Below, piece by piece: positions 33,426 to 41,812 of a DNA stretch of 64,000 nt (the stretch's first letter is position 1; every line of letters starts with the position of its first letter). Source of the DNA: Acidimicrobiia bacterium. GTDB lineage: Bacteria > Actinomycetota > Acidimicrobiia > Acidimicrobiales > Poriferisodalaceae. The DNA lies in NCBI GenBank assembly GCA_022820925.1, contig JAJEEO010000018.1:1-64000 (forward strand), in the 5' to 3' direction. The notes below the pieces were generated by a model that did no database searches, was not told the origin of the DNA, and saw only the letters and a program-made list of their open reading frames with translations. The translations under genes were made by a program, and so were the position numbers.

Positions 33426-35765
33426 TCAGCGCAGGTCGCGGTCGATCAGCGCGTCGGGCACCTGCTCGCGCCGGCGGCTGGTGCGACCCTGCCAGTACTG
33501 GATCGGCCAGGGCTGCTCGCTGCGGCCCAGGTCGATCGCGGCATTCAGTGTCCAGTAGGGATCGACCAGATGGGCACGGGCAATCAAGCAGATGTCGGCC
33601 CGACCCGCCATGAGCACGGTGTTGACGTCGTCGATGCTGGAGATGGCGCCCACCGCCATCGTCGGGATGCCGACGGTGTTGCGGATGGCTTCTGCGAACG
33701 GCGTCTGGTACAGGCGCCCGTACGCCGGCTCGCCCACCGGGTCGACCTGGCCGCTCGAGACATCGATGATGTCGACGCCGACGCCCTTGAGCATGTCGCT
33801 CAGCTCGATGGCCTCCGATCGGCTGAAGCCGCCCTCGACCCAGTCGGTGGCCGAGATCCGCACCGACAGCGGCTTGCCCTGCGGCCAGGCCTCACGTGCC
33901 GCCTGGGTGACGCGCAGCAGGAAGCGAGCCCGGTTCTCGAGCGAGCCGCCGTGGTCGTCGCTGCGCTGGTTCGTGACCGGCGACAGGAACGACGAGAGCA
34001 GGTAGCCGTGTGCGGCATGCAGCTCGACGAGGTCGAACCCGGCGTCGGCCGCTCGCCCGGTGGCCGCCACGAAATCGTCGAGCACGGCCTCCATCTGGGC
34101 ATAGGACATCTCGGCCGGCACCTGGCTGCCGGCTCGGTATCGCAGCGGCGACGCCGAGATCAGTGGCCAATTGCCCCCCTCCAGCGGTACGTCCTCGCCC
34201 TCCCACGGCACTCTCGTGGAGCCCTTGCGGCCCGCGTGCCCGAGCTGCAGGCCGATCTTCGCCTCGGTGAAGTCGTGCACGAAGCGCGTGATCCCGGCCC
34301 ATGCCTCGGCCTGGCGGGCGTTCCAGATCCCGGTGCACGCGGGCGTGATGCGGGCGTCGGGCGAGGTGCAGGTCATCTCGGTCATCACCAGGGCGGCCCC
34401 GCCCACGGCGCGGCTGCCCAGGTGCACCTTGTGCCAGTCGTTCGGCATCCCGTCCACGGCGCTGTACTGCGCCATTGGCGAGACGCCGATCCGGTTGTGA
34501 AAGCTCACCTCCCGCAGGGTGAAGGGGTAGAAGATCGGCGGCGTGTCGGGAGTCGGCGGCCGGTGTGCAGACGGCTGCTGGTCGGCGAACCAGCGCAGGG
34601 TTTCGTCGTGGTACTGCGCATCGCGCTCGCGCAGGTTGTCGTAGGTGACTCGCTGCGATCTGGTGAACAGCGAGAACGCGAACTGCTCGAAGGGACGCTG
34701 GCGGTGATGGTCGACGTTCGCGAACCAGTCCTCGCTGGTTGCCGCGGCCCGCTGCAGGCTCTCGATCTGCGGGCGACGCTCGGACTCGTAGTTCTTGAGC
34801 GCCGTGGAGACATCACCCGTCGCGGCCATGGCGTCGGCGAGCGCGATCGCATCTTCCAGCGCCATCTTGGTGCCGCTGCCGACCGAGTAGTGCGCCGTGT
34901 GGGCGGCATCGCCCAGCAACACCACGTTGTTCACGATCCACGACTCGCACGAGATGCGGGGGAAGCTGATCCACCTCGAGTTATTGCCGATGAGCTGCCG
35001 CCCGTCGAGATGGTCCGAGAAGAGCTGGCTGCACCAGCCCAGGGCGTGCTGATCGGACTGACCTGGTGCCAACCCGTCGTCGTGACCCCCGAGGCCGGCC
35101 AGGTGCCAGGTCGGTTCGGCCATCTCGACGATGAAGGTGGAGCGCGTGTCGTCGTAGGGATAGATGTGCGCCTGCACCGTGCGGCGCGCCCCGTCCTCGC
35201 AGCATTCGATGTCTTCGCTGTGTTCGATGTCTTCGAAGATGAACGTGAATCGGTCGAAGGGGGCGTCGGTGGCGGTCCAGATGTACTTCGCTGAGCCGTG
35301 GCGGACCGCCGGCCGCAGGTCGTCGGCATAGCGGGACCTGGTGTTGCTGTTGACACCGTCGCCGGCCACGACCAGGTCGGCCTCGCCGGAGAGCGCGTCC
35401 GCGTCGGCCTCGGCGGAGAATTCAACACGGACGCCGAGCTCGATCGCCCGGCGGGTGAGGATCTCGAGCAGGCGCACCCGGGACAGCGCGGCGAAGCCGT
35501 GCCCGTCGGAGGTGATCGTCCGTCCCCGATAGCGGACGTCCATCGCGCCCCAGTAGCGGAACTCCGATTCGATCGCCGCGATCGAATCGGGATCGGTCTC
35601 TGCGATGTTGGCGAGCGTCTCGTCGGAGAACACCACGCCGAAGCCGAACGTGTCGCCGCGGCGGTTGCGCTCGTACACGGTGATGTCGTGGCCCGGGTCG
35701 TGCTTGGCCATCAGGATGCTGAAGAACAGGCTCGCGGGGCCGCCCCCGATGCAGGCGATCTTCAT
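33426..35765 (-). CDS. Two-domain flavin monooxygenase/reductase, 2-aminobenzoyl-CoA type
   Basis: 779 aa fusion. The N-terminal half (about residues 1-390) is an aromatic-ring hydroxylase: MKIACIGGGPASLFFSILMA, GFGVVFSDETL, the DG motif VVAGDGVNSNTR and VVLLGDAAHTAHYSVGSGTKMALEDA. From about 395 to the end it is an Old Yellow Enzyme domain: FYPFTLREVSFHNRIGVSPM, IGLQLGHAGRKGS, ELHAAHGYLLSSFLSP and MAVGAI. This exact fusion is that of 2-aminobenzoyl-CoA monooxygenase/reductase, which hydroxylates and then reduces the ring without ring-cleaving dioxygenases. The start at 35765 is set by the Rossmann motif. Salicylyl-CoA 5-hydroxylases match only the N-terminal half. Confidence 0.93.
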   Translation of the reverse strand: MKIACIGGGPASLFFSILMAKHDPGHDITVYERNRRGDTFGFGVVFSDETLANIAETDPDSIAAIESEFRYWGAMDVRYRGRTITSDGHGFAALSRVRLLEILTRRAIELGVRVEFSAEADADALSGEADLVVAGDGVNSNTRSRYADDLRPAVRHGSAKYIWTATDAPFDRFTFIFEDIEHSEDIECCEDGARRTVQAHIYPYDDTRSTFIVEMAEPTWHLAGLGGHDDGLAPGQSDQHALGWCSQLFSDHLDGRQLIGNNSRWISFPRISCESWIVNNVVLLGDAAHTAHYSVGSGTKMALEDAIALADAMAATGDVSTALKNYESERRPQIESLQRAAATSEDWFANVDHHRQRPFEQFAFSLFTRSQRVTYDNLRERDAQYHDETLRWFADQQPSAHRPPTPDTPPIFYPFTLREVSFHNRIGVSPMAQYSAVDGMPNDWHKVHLGSRAVGGAALVMTEMTCTSPDARITPACTGIWNARQAEAWAGITRFVHDFTEAKIGLQLGHAGRKGSTRVPWEGEDVPLEGGNWPLISASPLRYRAGSQVPAEMSYAQMEAVLDDFVAATGRAADAGFDLVELHAAHGYLLSSFLSPVTNQRSDDHGGSLENRARFLLRVTQAAREAWPQGKPLSVRISATDWVEGGFSRSEAIELSDMLKGVGVDIIDVSSGQVDPVGEPAYGRLYQTPFAEAIRNTVGIPTMAVGAISSIDDVNTVLMAGRADICLIARAHLVDPYWTLNAAIDLGRSEQPWPIQYWQGRTSRRREQVPDALIDRDLR

Positions 35766-35882
35766 CGAGGCATCCGTTCGGGACCCGTCATCGTCCGCCG
35801 CATCCGTGAGATCGCGTGAAATTTGCGATGTCAAAAAGAGTAGTACAGTCCCCACCATGCTCGACAACGCCGGAGCTGCCGC
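35766..35882. promoter_or_regulatory. Divergent promoter region with a 9-codon upstream ORF
   Basis: 117 bp between the monooxygenase/reductase and the SDR gene, noticeably AT-richer at 35818-35850. It contains CCGTTCGGG at 35774-35782, shared with the dyad before the ligase. ATG 35857 opens a 9-codon frame (MLDNAGAAA) whose TGA at 35884-35886 overlaps the SDR GTG start. Confidence 0.45.
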
Positions 35883-36593
35883 GTGAGCACGGTTGTCGTC
35901 ACCGGGGGCACTCGCGGGATCGGCCGGGCCATCAGCATCGAGCTCGCCAGTGCTGGCCACGACGTCATCGCCCTGGCCACCTCTGCGCCTGCTGAGCCGC
36001 TCGCCGGCGTCGACGCCCGCATCTGCGACGTGACCGACGAAGCGCAAGTCGCTTCGACGTTCTCCGACATCGGCCCAGTGGACATCCTCGTCAACAACGC
36101 CGGGGTGTCAGGATCGAACCGGCTGGGCCGCACGTCCCTCGACGAGTGGCACCGCAGCATCGCGGTCAATGCGACCGGGGCGTTCCTGTGCACCCGAGCC
36201 GTCATCGACGGGATGCTGGAACGCGACGCCGGCAGGATCGTGACTGTTGCCTCGATTGCCGGCGTCGAGGGCGCGAAGTACATCGCCGCCTACGCGTCGT
36301 CCAAGCACGCAGTCATGGGCCTGATGCGTGTGGTGGCGGCCGAGGTGGATGGCACCGGGGTCACGGCCAATTCCGTGTGCCCGACCTTCGTCCGCACCGA
36401 GATGACTGTCGCCACAATCGCCAACATCGCCCGCCAGACCGGCAAGGACCTCGCCGAGGCCGAGACCGCCTTGGCCAAAGCCACTCCCCACGGGCGGATC
36501 ATCGAGATCGCCGAAGTGGTCGATGCGGTGATGGGGCTGCTCGCCGGTGATCACAACGGCCAAGAGATCGTGCTCGACGGAGGACCCTCATGA
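35883..36593 (+). CDS. Short-chain dehydrogenase/reductase
   Basis: 236 aa classical SDR. The cofactor site TGGTRGIGRA (about residues 7-16), the LVNNAGVSG motif and the catalytic Ser/Tyr/Lys in VASIAGVEGAKYIAAYASSKHA are visible; the C-terminus is VLDGGPS. The GTG start at 35883 overlaps a 9-codon upstream frame. It lies immediately before, and overlaps by 4 bp, an enoyl-CoA hydratase. It therefore probably serves as the hydroxyacyl-CoA dehydrogenase of the aminobenzoyl-CoA branch. Confidence 0.92.
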   Translation: MSTVVVTGGTRGIGRAISIELASAGHDVIALATSAPAEPLAGVDARICDVTDEAQVASTFSDIGPVDILVNNAGVSGSNRLGRTSLDEWHRSIAVNATGAFLCTRAVIDGMLERDAGRIVTVASIAGVEGAKYIAAYASSKHAVMGLMRVVAAEVDGTGVTANSVCPTFVRTEMTVATIANIARQTGKDLAEAETALAKATPHGRIIEIAEVVDAVMGLLAGDHNGQEIVLDGGPS

Positions 36594-37414
36594 CGTTCCG
36601 TGCATCAGCACCCTTCACCGACGACTGGGAGCATTTCGACGTCAGCCTCGACGACCGGGTGGCCACGATCACGTTCCAGCGCCCCGACAAGCTCAACGCC
36701 CTGACCTTCGATGTCTATGCCGACCTGCGAGACCTGTTCCGGGAGGCACCCCTGCGAGGGGACATCGACGCCATCATCATCACCGGCGAGGGACGGGGGT
36801 TCTGCTCTGGCGGGGATGTCGACGAGATCATCGGCGAGCTCGTGACGTTCGACCCCAAGCAGCTGCTCGAGTTCACCCATATGACGGGTGCGGTCATTCA
36901 GAACATGCGCGAGTGCCCGATCCCGATCATCGCCGCCATCAACGGCACGGTTGCGGGAGCGGGCGCCGTGATCGCGCTGGCGAGCGACTTCCGTCTCTGC
37001 GTGCCCTATGCCAAGTTCCGCTTCCTGTTCACCAACGTGGGGCTGTCGGGCGGTGACATGGGCTCGGCCTACCTGCTGCCCCGGCTGGTCGGCCAGGGCC
37101 GCGCCACCGAGATCCTGATGCTGGGCGACGCGGTGACCGCCGACGACGCCGTGCAGATCGGCTTGGTGAACCGCGTGGTCACACCCGACGATCTGCTGGA
37201 TGAGGCCCTGGCGCTCGCACGGCGGCTCGCAGACGGGCCCCGGCTTGCGTACCAGGCCACAAAGCTGCTGATCAGCCGGGAGGCAGACATGAGCCTGGCT
37301 GCGGCCATCGAATTCGAAGCCATGACCCAGGCGTTGCTCATGCGCACTGACGACCACGCCGAGTTCCACCGTGCCTTCGGAGCGTCGGAGGAACCGAATT
37401 GGACGGGACGATGA
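36590..37414 (+). CDS. Enoyl-CoA hydratase/isomerase family protein
   Basis: 274 aa crotonase-fold protein. Signatures are VATITFQRPDKLNALTFDVYADL, the oxyanion-hole region TGEGRGFCSGGDVDEI and INGTVAGAGAVIALASDFRLC, then LSGGDMGSAYLLPRLVGQGRA and EALALARRLADGPRLAYQATK. It should act on the alicyclic or ring-opened CoA ester made by the monooxygenase/reductase pathway. ATG 36590 overlaps the SDR stop, so the two are coupled. Confidence 0.92.
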   Translation: MTFRASAPFTDDWEHFDVSLDDRVATITFQRPDKLNALTFDVYADLRDLFREAPLRGDIDAIIITGEGRGFCSGGDVDEIIGELVTFDPKQLLEFTHMTGAVIQNMRECPIPIIAAINGTVAGAGAVIALASDFRLCVPYAKFRFLFTNVGLSGGDMGSAYLLPRLVGQGRATEILMLGDAVTADDAVQIGLVNRVVTPDDLLDEALALARRLADGPRLAYQATKLLISREADMSLAAAIEFEAMTQALLMRTDDHAEFHRAFGASEEPNWTGR

Positions 37415-37463
37415 GACGCATGAACGAGCTGGCGCAACGACCTCGAGACTCAGGGACACTGCA

Positions 37464-37871
37464 ATGACAACACCGCACCGGCTGATCAGCCCCGAATCGA
37501 TGTCGCCCTCGCCGGGCTTCTCCCATGCGGTCGTGCCGGCCGACGGGCGGACGGTGTACCTCGCCGGCCAGATCGCAGCAGATCCGACCGGTGCAGTCGT
37601 CGGCGACTCCTTTGCTGCTCAGTACGACGTGGCTCTCGGCAACGTCGTCGAAGCGCTGGCGCACGCCGGCGGCGCACCGCACGACATCGTGTCGATGGTG
37701 GTGTACGCGACTGATGTGCAGGCCTACCGGGACGACCTCCGCGGCGTAGGGGCCGCACATCGCAAGCACCTCGGCCGGCACTTCCCGGCCATGGCGCTGC
37801 TGGGCACGACCGGACTGGTCGAACCCGATGCCATGGTGGAGATCATCGCCACGGCCGTCGTTCCCGACTGA
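37464..37871 (+). CDS. RidA/YjgF-family enamine/imine deaminase
   Basis: 135 aa. RidA fold marks are GFSHAVVPADGRTVYLAGQIAAD, a DVALGNVVEALAHAGG helix, DIVSMVVYATDVQAYR and FPAMALLGTTGLVEPDAMVEIIATAVV. The start at 37464 (MTTPHRLISPESM) is chosen; an earlier in-frame ATG overlaps the hydratase gene. The known product of 2-aminobenzoyl-CoA monooxygenase/reductase is a cyclic enamine, so a RidA deaminase here makes chemical sense as a pathway-specific enzyme. Confidence 0.92.
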   Translation: MTTPHRLISPESMSPSPGFSHAVVPADGRTVYLAGQIAADPTGAVVGDSFAAQYDVALGNVVEALAHAGGAPHDIVSMVVYATDVQAYRDDLRGVGAAHRKHLGRHFPAMALLGTTGLVEPDAMVEIIATAVVPD

Positions 37872-37921
37872 GAGCAGGCTGTGAGGGGGACCTTGGCAGG
37901 GACGGCACGTAGGGTCCTGCC

Positions 37922-40900
37922 ATGAACGTCGGGCCGGGCGGCTGGGACTTCTGGGTCGATCGTGGCGGCACATTCACTGACGTGGTTGCCCGACGGCCCG
38001 ACGGCAGCCTCGTCTCGCACAAACTGCTGAGCGAGGATTCGCGCCGTTACGACGACGCAGCCACCACCGCCATAGCCGACCTGCTCGAGGTGCCTCGGGG
38101 CGAGCCGCTGCCGCCGGATCGGATCAGGTCGGTGAAGATGGGCACGACGGTGGCAACCAATGCGCTGCTGCAACGCCGCGGCGTGCCGACGCTGTTCGTC
38201 ACCACGGCCGGATTCGGCGACGTGCTGCGCATCGGGTACCAGACCCGTCCGCACCTGTTCAAGCTCGACATCGTCTTGCCCGAGATGCTCTATTCGGAGG
38301 TGCTCGAGGTGGACGAGCGCCTCGCCGCCGACGGCACGGTGCTGTGCCCGCTGGATCTGCCGTCGGCCATCGAGGGCATGGCAGCGGCACGTGAGCGCGG
38401 CATGGAGGCCGTGGCCATCGTGCTGGTGCACGGATACCGGCACACCGATCACGAGGCCGCGCTGGCCGCTGCGGCCCGCGAGATCGGCTTCGCGCAGGTC
38501 TCGGTGAGCCACGAGGTGGACCCGCTGGTCAAGATCGTCCCCCGCGGCGACACCACCGTGGCCGACGCCTACCTGTCCCCGATCCTGCGCAGCTACGTCG
38601 ACACTGTGGCGTCGAGGATCGGCAGCGTTGACGCTGCGGAATGCGATGGCAGCGTTGACGCTGCGGAATGCGATGGCAGCGGTGACGCTGCGGAATGCGA
38701 TGGCAGCGGTGACGCTGAGCAGTGCGATGGCACAGCCGATGCCGCGCAGAGCGACAGCACCACCGAGTCATCGGTAGGGCCGCAGCTGCAGTTCATGCAG
38801 TCGAACGGCGGGTTGGCCGATGCCCGCCGCTTCACCGGCCGCGATGCACTGCTGTCGGGTCCTGCCGGCGGCGTTGTCGGCATGGCCCGCACCGCCCAAG
38901 CCGCCGGCTTCGAACGGCTCATCGGCTTCGACATGGGCGGCACGTCGACCGACGTCTCCCATTTCGCCGGCGAGTTCGAGCGGGCGAACGAGACCGAGGT
39001 GGCGGGCATCCGCGTCCGCACACCGATCATCGACATGCACACGGTCGCCGCGGGTGGCGGATCGCTGCTCACGTTTGACGGCAGCCGGCTGCGTGTCGGT
39101 CCCGAATCGGCTGGCGCCGATCCCGGACCGGTCTGCTACGGCAACGACGGCCCGCTCGCGCTCACCGACGCCAACGCGGTGCTGGGCGTCATCCGGCCCG
39201 AGTACTTCCCTGCGGTCTTCGGCGCCGACGGCACCGATCCGCTGGACGCCGATGCTGCCGCCCGCGGCATCGCCGAGCTGGCCGACCGGATCGGCGACGC
39301 GAGCGGCGTGCGCCGCAGTGCCGCCGAGGTGGCGTTCGGCTACGGCGAGATCGCGGCCGAGAACATGGCCAACGCGATCCGCAAGATCAGCACCGAACGG
39401 GGCCACGACGTCAGCGCCTACACGCTCGTCTGCTTCGGCGGTGCAGGCGGTCAGCACGCCTGCCGGGTCGCCGACCGGCTGGGCATCACCACGGTCCTCA
39501 TCCACCCGCACGCAGGCGTGCTGTCGGCGCTCGGGATCGGGCTGGCCGACGTCACCGACCTGCGCGCCGAGCCGGTCGAAGCCCCCCTGGATCCCGCACT
39601 CATTGACGAGCTGCACCGACGCCTGACAGCGGCTGTGCCCGGTGCCGTCGACGCGGTAGCCGCCGCCGGCGTGTCGCCCGACCGGATCGAGGTGACCGGC
39701 CGTCTCGCCGTCCGGTACCGCGGCTCGGACACATCGCTCGAGGTGCCGCTCGGCACCGCGAGCGAGGTGGCCGCTGCATTCGAGCTCGCACACCGGACGA
39801 GGTTCGGCTTCAGCCCGCCCGGAGCGGCCAACTCTGCAACGGCACTGGTAGTGGATGCGCTGCATATCGAGGCCCGTGGCCAAGCGGTAGATCCGCCGCC
39901 AGCCGCAGCGCCAGCCGGCGACCGCGAGCCGCTGCTCGCCACCCATCCCACCTACATGGGCTCGACTACAGACGCCGCACTGAACGGCGCTGCGCCGGCC
40001 AACGGCGAGACGCAGCCGACCTGCGAGCGCTACGACACGCCCTTCTGGGACCGCACTGCCATGGCGCCCGGCACGGTGGCGGCAGGGCCAGCGGTGATCG
40101 TGGAGCCGAATGCCACGACGGTGATCGAGCCGGGCTGGCAGGGCACCATCACCGACCGAGGCGATCTCGTGCTGGACCGGGTGGTGGCTCGGCCCTCACG
40201 CGTCGCGATCGGCACCAGCGTCGATCCGGTGCAGCTCGAGATCTTCAACAACCTGTTCATGAACATCGCCGAGCAGATGGGTGTGGTGCTCGAGCACACC
40301 GCCGTGTCGGTGAACATCAAGGAGCGGCGCGACTTCAGCTGCGCGCTCTTCGATCTCTCCGGCGAGCTGGTGGCCAACGCACCGCACCTGCCGGTGCATC
40401 TCGGCTCGATGAGCGAATCCATCCGAACGGTCATCGAGCAGAACCCCGACATGTCGCCTGGCGACGTCTTCGTGCTCAACAATCCCTACAACGGAGGCAC
40501 GCACCTGCCCGACGTGACGGTGGTGCGACCGGTGTTCGACGCCGCTGGCGGCGAGCGGATCTTCTATGTGGCCTCACGCGGTCATCACGCCGACATCGGC
40601 GGCTGCGTGCCCGGTTCAGCCCCGGCCGACTCCACGACCATCGACGAGGAGGGGCTCGTCCTCGACAACCTCCAGATCGTGACCGAGGGACGCTTCCTCG
40701 AGGACAAGGTGCGCGACGTGCTCGCCAGCGGTCCGTGGCCGGCGCGCAACCCCGACCAGAACATCGCCGACCTGCGCGCCCAGGTGGCCGCCTGCGAGCG
40801 AGGGGCCGTCGAGCTGGCTCGCATCGTCGAGTACTACGGGCTGGACGTCGTGCACGCCTACATGGGCCATGTGGCCGACAACGCCGAGGAGATGGTGCGC

Positions 40901-41782
40901 CGGGTCATCGACGCACTCGAGGACGGCAGCTACCGGATGGAGCTGGACGACGGCAGCATGATCTGCGTCCGCATCTCGGTGGATGCCGACCAGCGCAGCG
41001 CGGTCGTCGATTTCGCCGGCACCAGCGGTCAGCATCCGGGCAACTTCAACGCCCCGGTGGCGGTGTGCCGCTCGGCAGTGCTCTACGTCTTCCGCTGCAT
41101 GGTCGACGACGCCATCCCGCTGAACGCCGGCTGCCTGCGGCCGCTGGAACTGGTGGTGCCCGACCCCTCGATGCTGTCGCCTCACCCGCCCGCAGCGGTC
41201 ATCGCCGGCAACGTCGAGACGTCCCAGCAGATCACCGATGCGCTGTTCGGCGCCCTCGGCGTCATCGCTGCATCGCAGGGCACCATGAACAACTTCATCT
41301 GGGGCAATGCCGCCCACCAGTACTACGAGACGATCTGCGGGGGAGCGGGTGCCACAGCGCGCCGCCCGGGTGCCGATGCGGTGCACACGCACATGACCAA
41401 CACCCGCCTCACCGACCCGGAGATCCTCGAGCAGCGTCATCCGGTGCTGCTGGAGCGATTCGAGGTGCGCCGCGGCTCGGGCGGCCGTGGGGCGAACAAC
41501 GGGGGCGACGGCGTCGTGCGCCGCCTGCGCTTCGGCGAGCCCATGACGGCCAACCTGCTGTCGAGCTGCCGGCGGATCGCCCCGTTCGGCGCTGCCGGCG
41601 GCGAGGACGGTGCGCGCGGGCGCAATCTGCTCGAACGCGTCGACGGCACCGTCACTGAGCTGGCTGGCTGTGCGCGAGTGGAGGTCGGCGAGGGCGACGT
41701 GATGGAGATCCATACGCCCGGTGGCGGCGGCTACGGAACACCGCTTCGGGCGGCTGCGGGGCGAGTGCCCCATGAGCTGTGA
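37922..41782 (+). CDS. Fused HyuA-HyuB hydantoinase/5-oxoprolinase
   Basis: 1286 aa. The first part (about 1-760) is the HyuA-like ATPase: FWVDRGGTFTDVVARRPDG, VKMGTTVATNALLQRRG, IGFDMGGTSTDVSHFAGEFER, GAGGQHAC. The second part (about 765-1275) is HyuB-like: DPVQLEIFNNLFMNIAEQMG, RRDFSCALFDLSGELVANAPH, NNPYNGGTHLPDVT and the terminal HTPGGGGYGTP. The fused form is typical of ATP-dependent 5-oxoprolinases; 5-oxoproline, hydantoins and acetone-type substrates occur in the superfamily. Near residues 234-278 an Asp/Cys-rich tandem repeat interrupts the ATPase domain. Monocistronic, directly after ridA. Confidence 0.93.
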   Translation: MNVGPGGWDFWVDRGGTFTDVVARRPDGSLVSHKLLSEDSRRYDDAATTAIADLLEVPRGEPLPPDRIRSVKMGTTVATNALLQRRGVPTLFVTTAGFGDVLRIGYQTRPHLFKLDIVLPEMLYSEVLEVDERLAADGTVLCPLDLPSAIEGMAAARERGMEAVAIVLVHGYRHTDHEAALAAAAREIGFAQVSVSHEVDPLVKIVPRGDTTVADAYLSPILRSYVDTVASRIGSVDAAECDGSVDAAECDGSGDAAECDGSGDAEQCDGTADAAQSDSTTESSVGPQLQFMQSNGGLADARRFTGRDALLSGPAGGVVGMARTAQAAGFERLIGFDMGGTSTDVSHFAGEFERANETEVAGIRVRTPIIDMHTVAAGGGSLLTFDGSRLRVGPESAGADPGPVCYGNDGPLALTDANAVLGVIRPEYFPAVFGADGTDPLDADAAARGIAELADRIGDASGVRRSAAEVAFGYGEIAAENMANAIRKISTERGHDVSAYTLVCFGGAGGQHACRVADRLGITTVLIHPHAGVLSALGIGLADVTDLRAEPVEAPLDPALIDELHRRLTAAVPGAVDAVAAAGVSPDRIEVTGRLAVRYRGSDTSLEVPLGTASEVAAAFELAHRTRFGFSPPGAANSATALVVDALHIEARGQAVDPPPAAAPAGDREPLLATHPTYMGSTTDAALNGAAPANGETQPTCERYDTPFWDRTAMAPGTVAAGPAVIVEPNATTVIEPGWQGTITDRGDLVLDRVVARPSRVAIGTSVDPVQLEIFNNLFMNIAEQMGVVLEHTAVSVNIKERRDFSCALFDLSGELVANAPHLPVHLGSMSESIRTVIEQNPDMSPGDVFVLNNPYNGGTHLPDVTVVRPVFDAAGGERIFYVASRGHHADIGGCVPGSAPADSTTIDEEGLVLDNLQIVTEGRFLEDKVRDVLASGPWPARNPDQNIADLRAQVAACERGAVELARIVEYYGLDVVHAYMGHVADNAEEMVRRVIDALEDGSYRMELDDGSMICVRISVDADQRSAVVDFAGTSGQHPGNFNAPVAVCRSAVLYVFRCMVDDAIPLNAGCLRPLELVVPDPSMLSPHPPAAVIAGNVETSQQITDALFGALGVIAASQGTMNNFIWGNAAHQYYETICGGAGATARRPGADAVHTHMTNTRLTDPEILEQRHPVLLERFEVRRGSGGRGANNGGDGVVRRLRFGEPMTANLLSSCRRIAPFGAAGGEDGARGRNLLERVDGTVTELAGCARVEVGEGDVMEIHTPGGGGYGTPLRAAAGRVPHEL
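38621..38755 (+). repeat. 27-bp in-frame tandem repeat within the hydantoinase gene
   Basis: Five consecutive 27-bp units begin at 38621, 38648, 38675, 38702 and 38729. Units 1 and 2 are identical, unit 3 differs by one base, unit 4 diverges near its end and unit 5 is degenerate. They encode GSVDAAECD repeats, continuing into a Ser/Asp/Thr-rich stretch. Confidence 0.95.
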
Positions 41783-41812
41783 CATGAACTGCCAAGCGAG
41801 ACAGGGTGAGTG

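Noticed and set aside
38621..38755. CRISPR array
   Set aside because: Units are contiguous without spacers and in frame within a coding gene; it is a coding tandem repeat.
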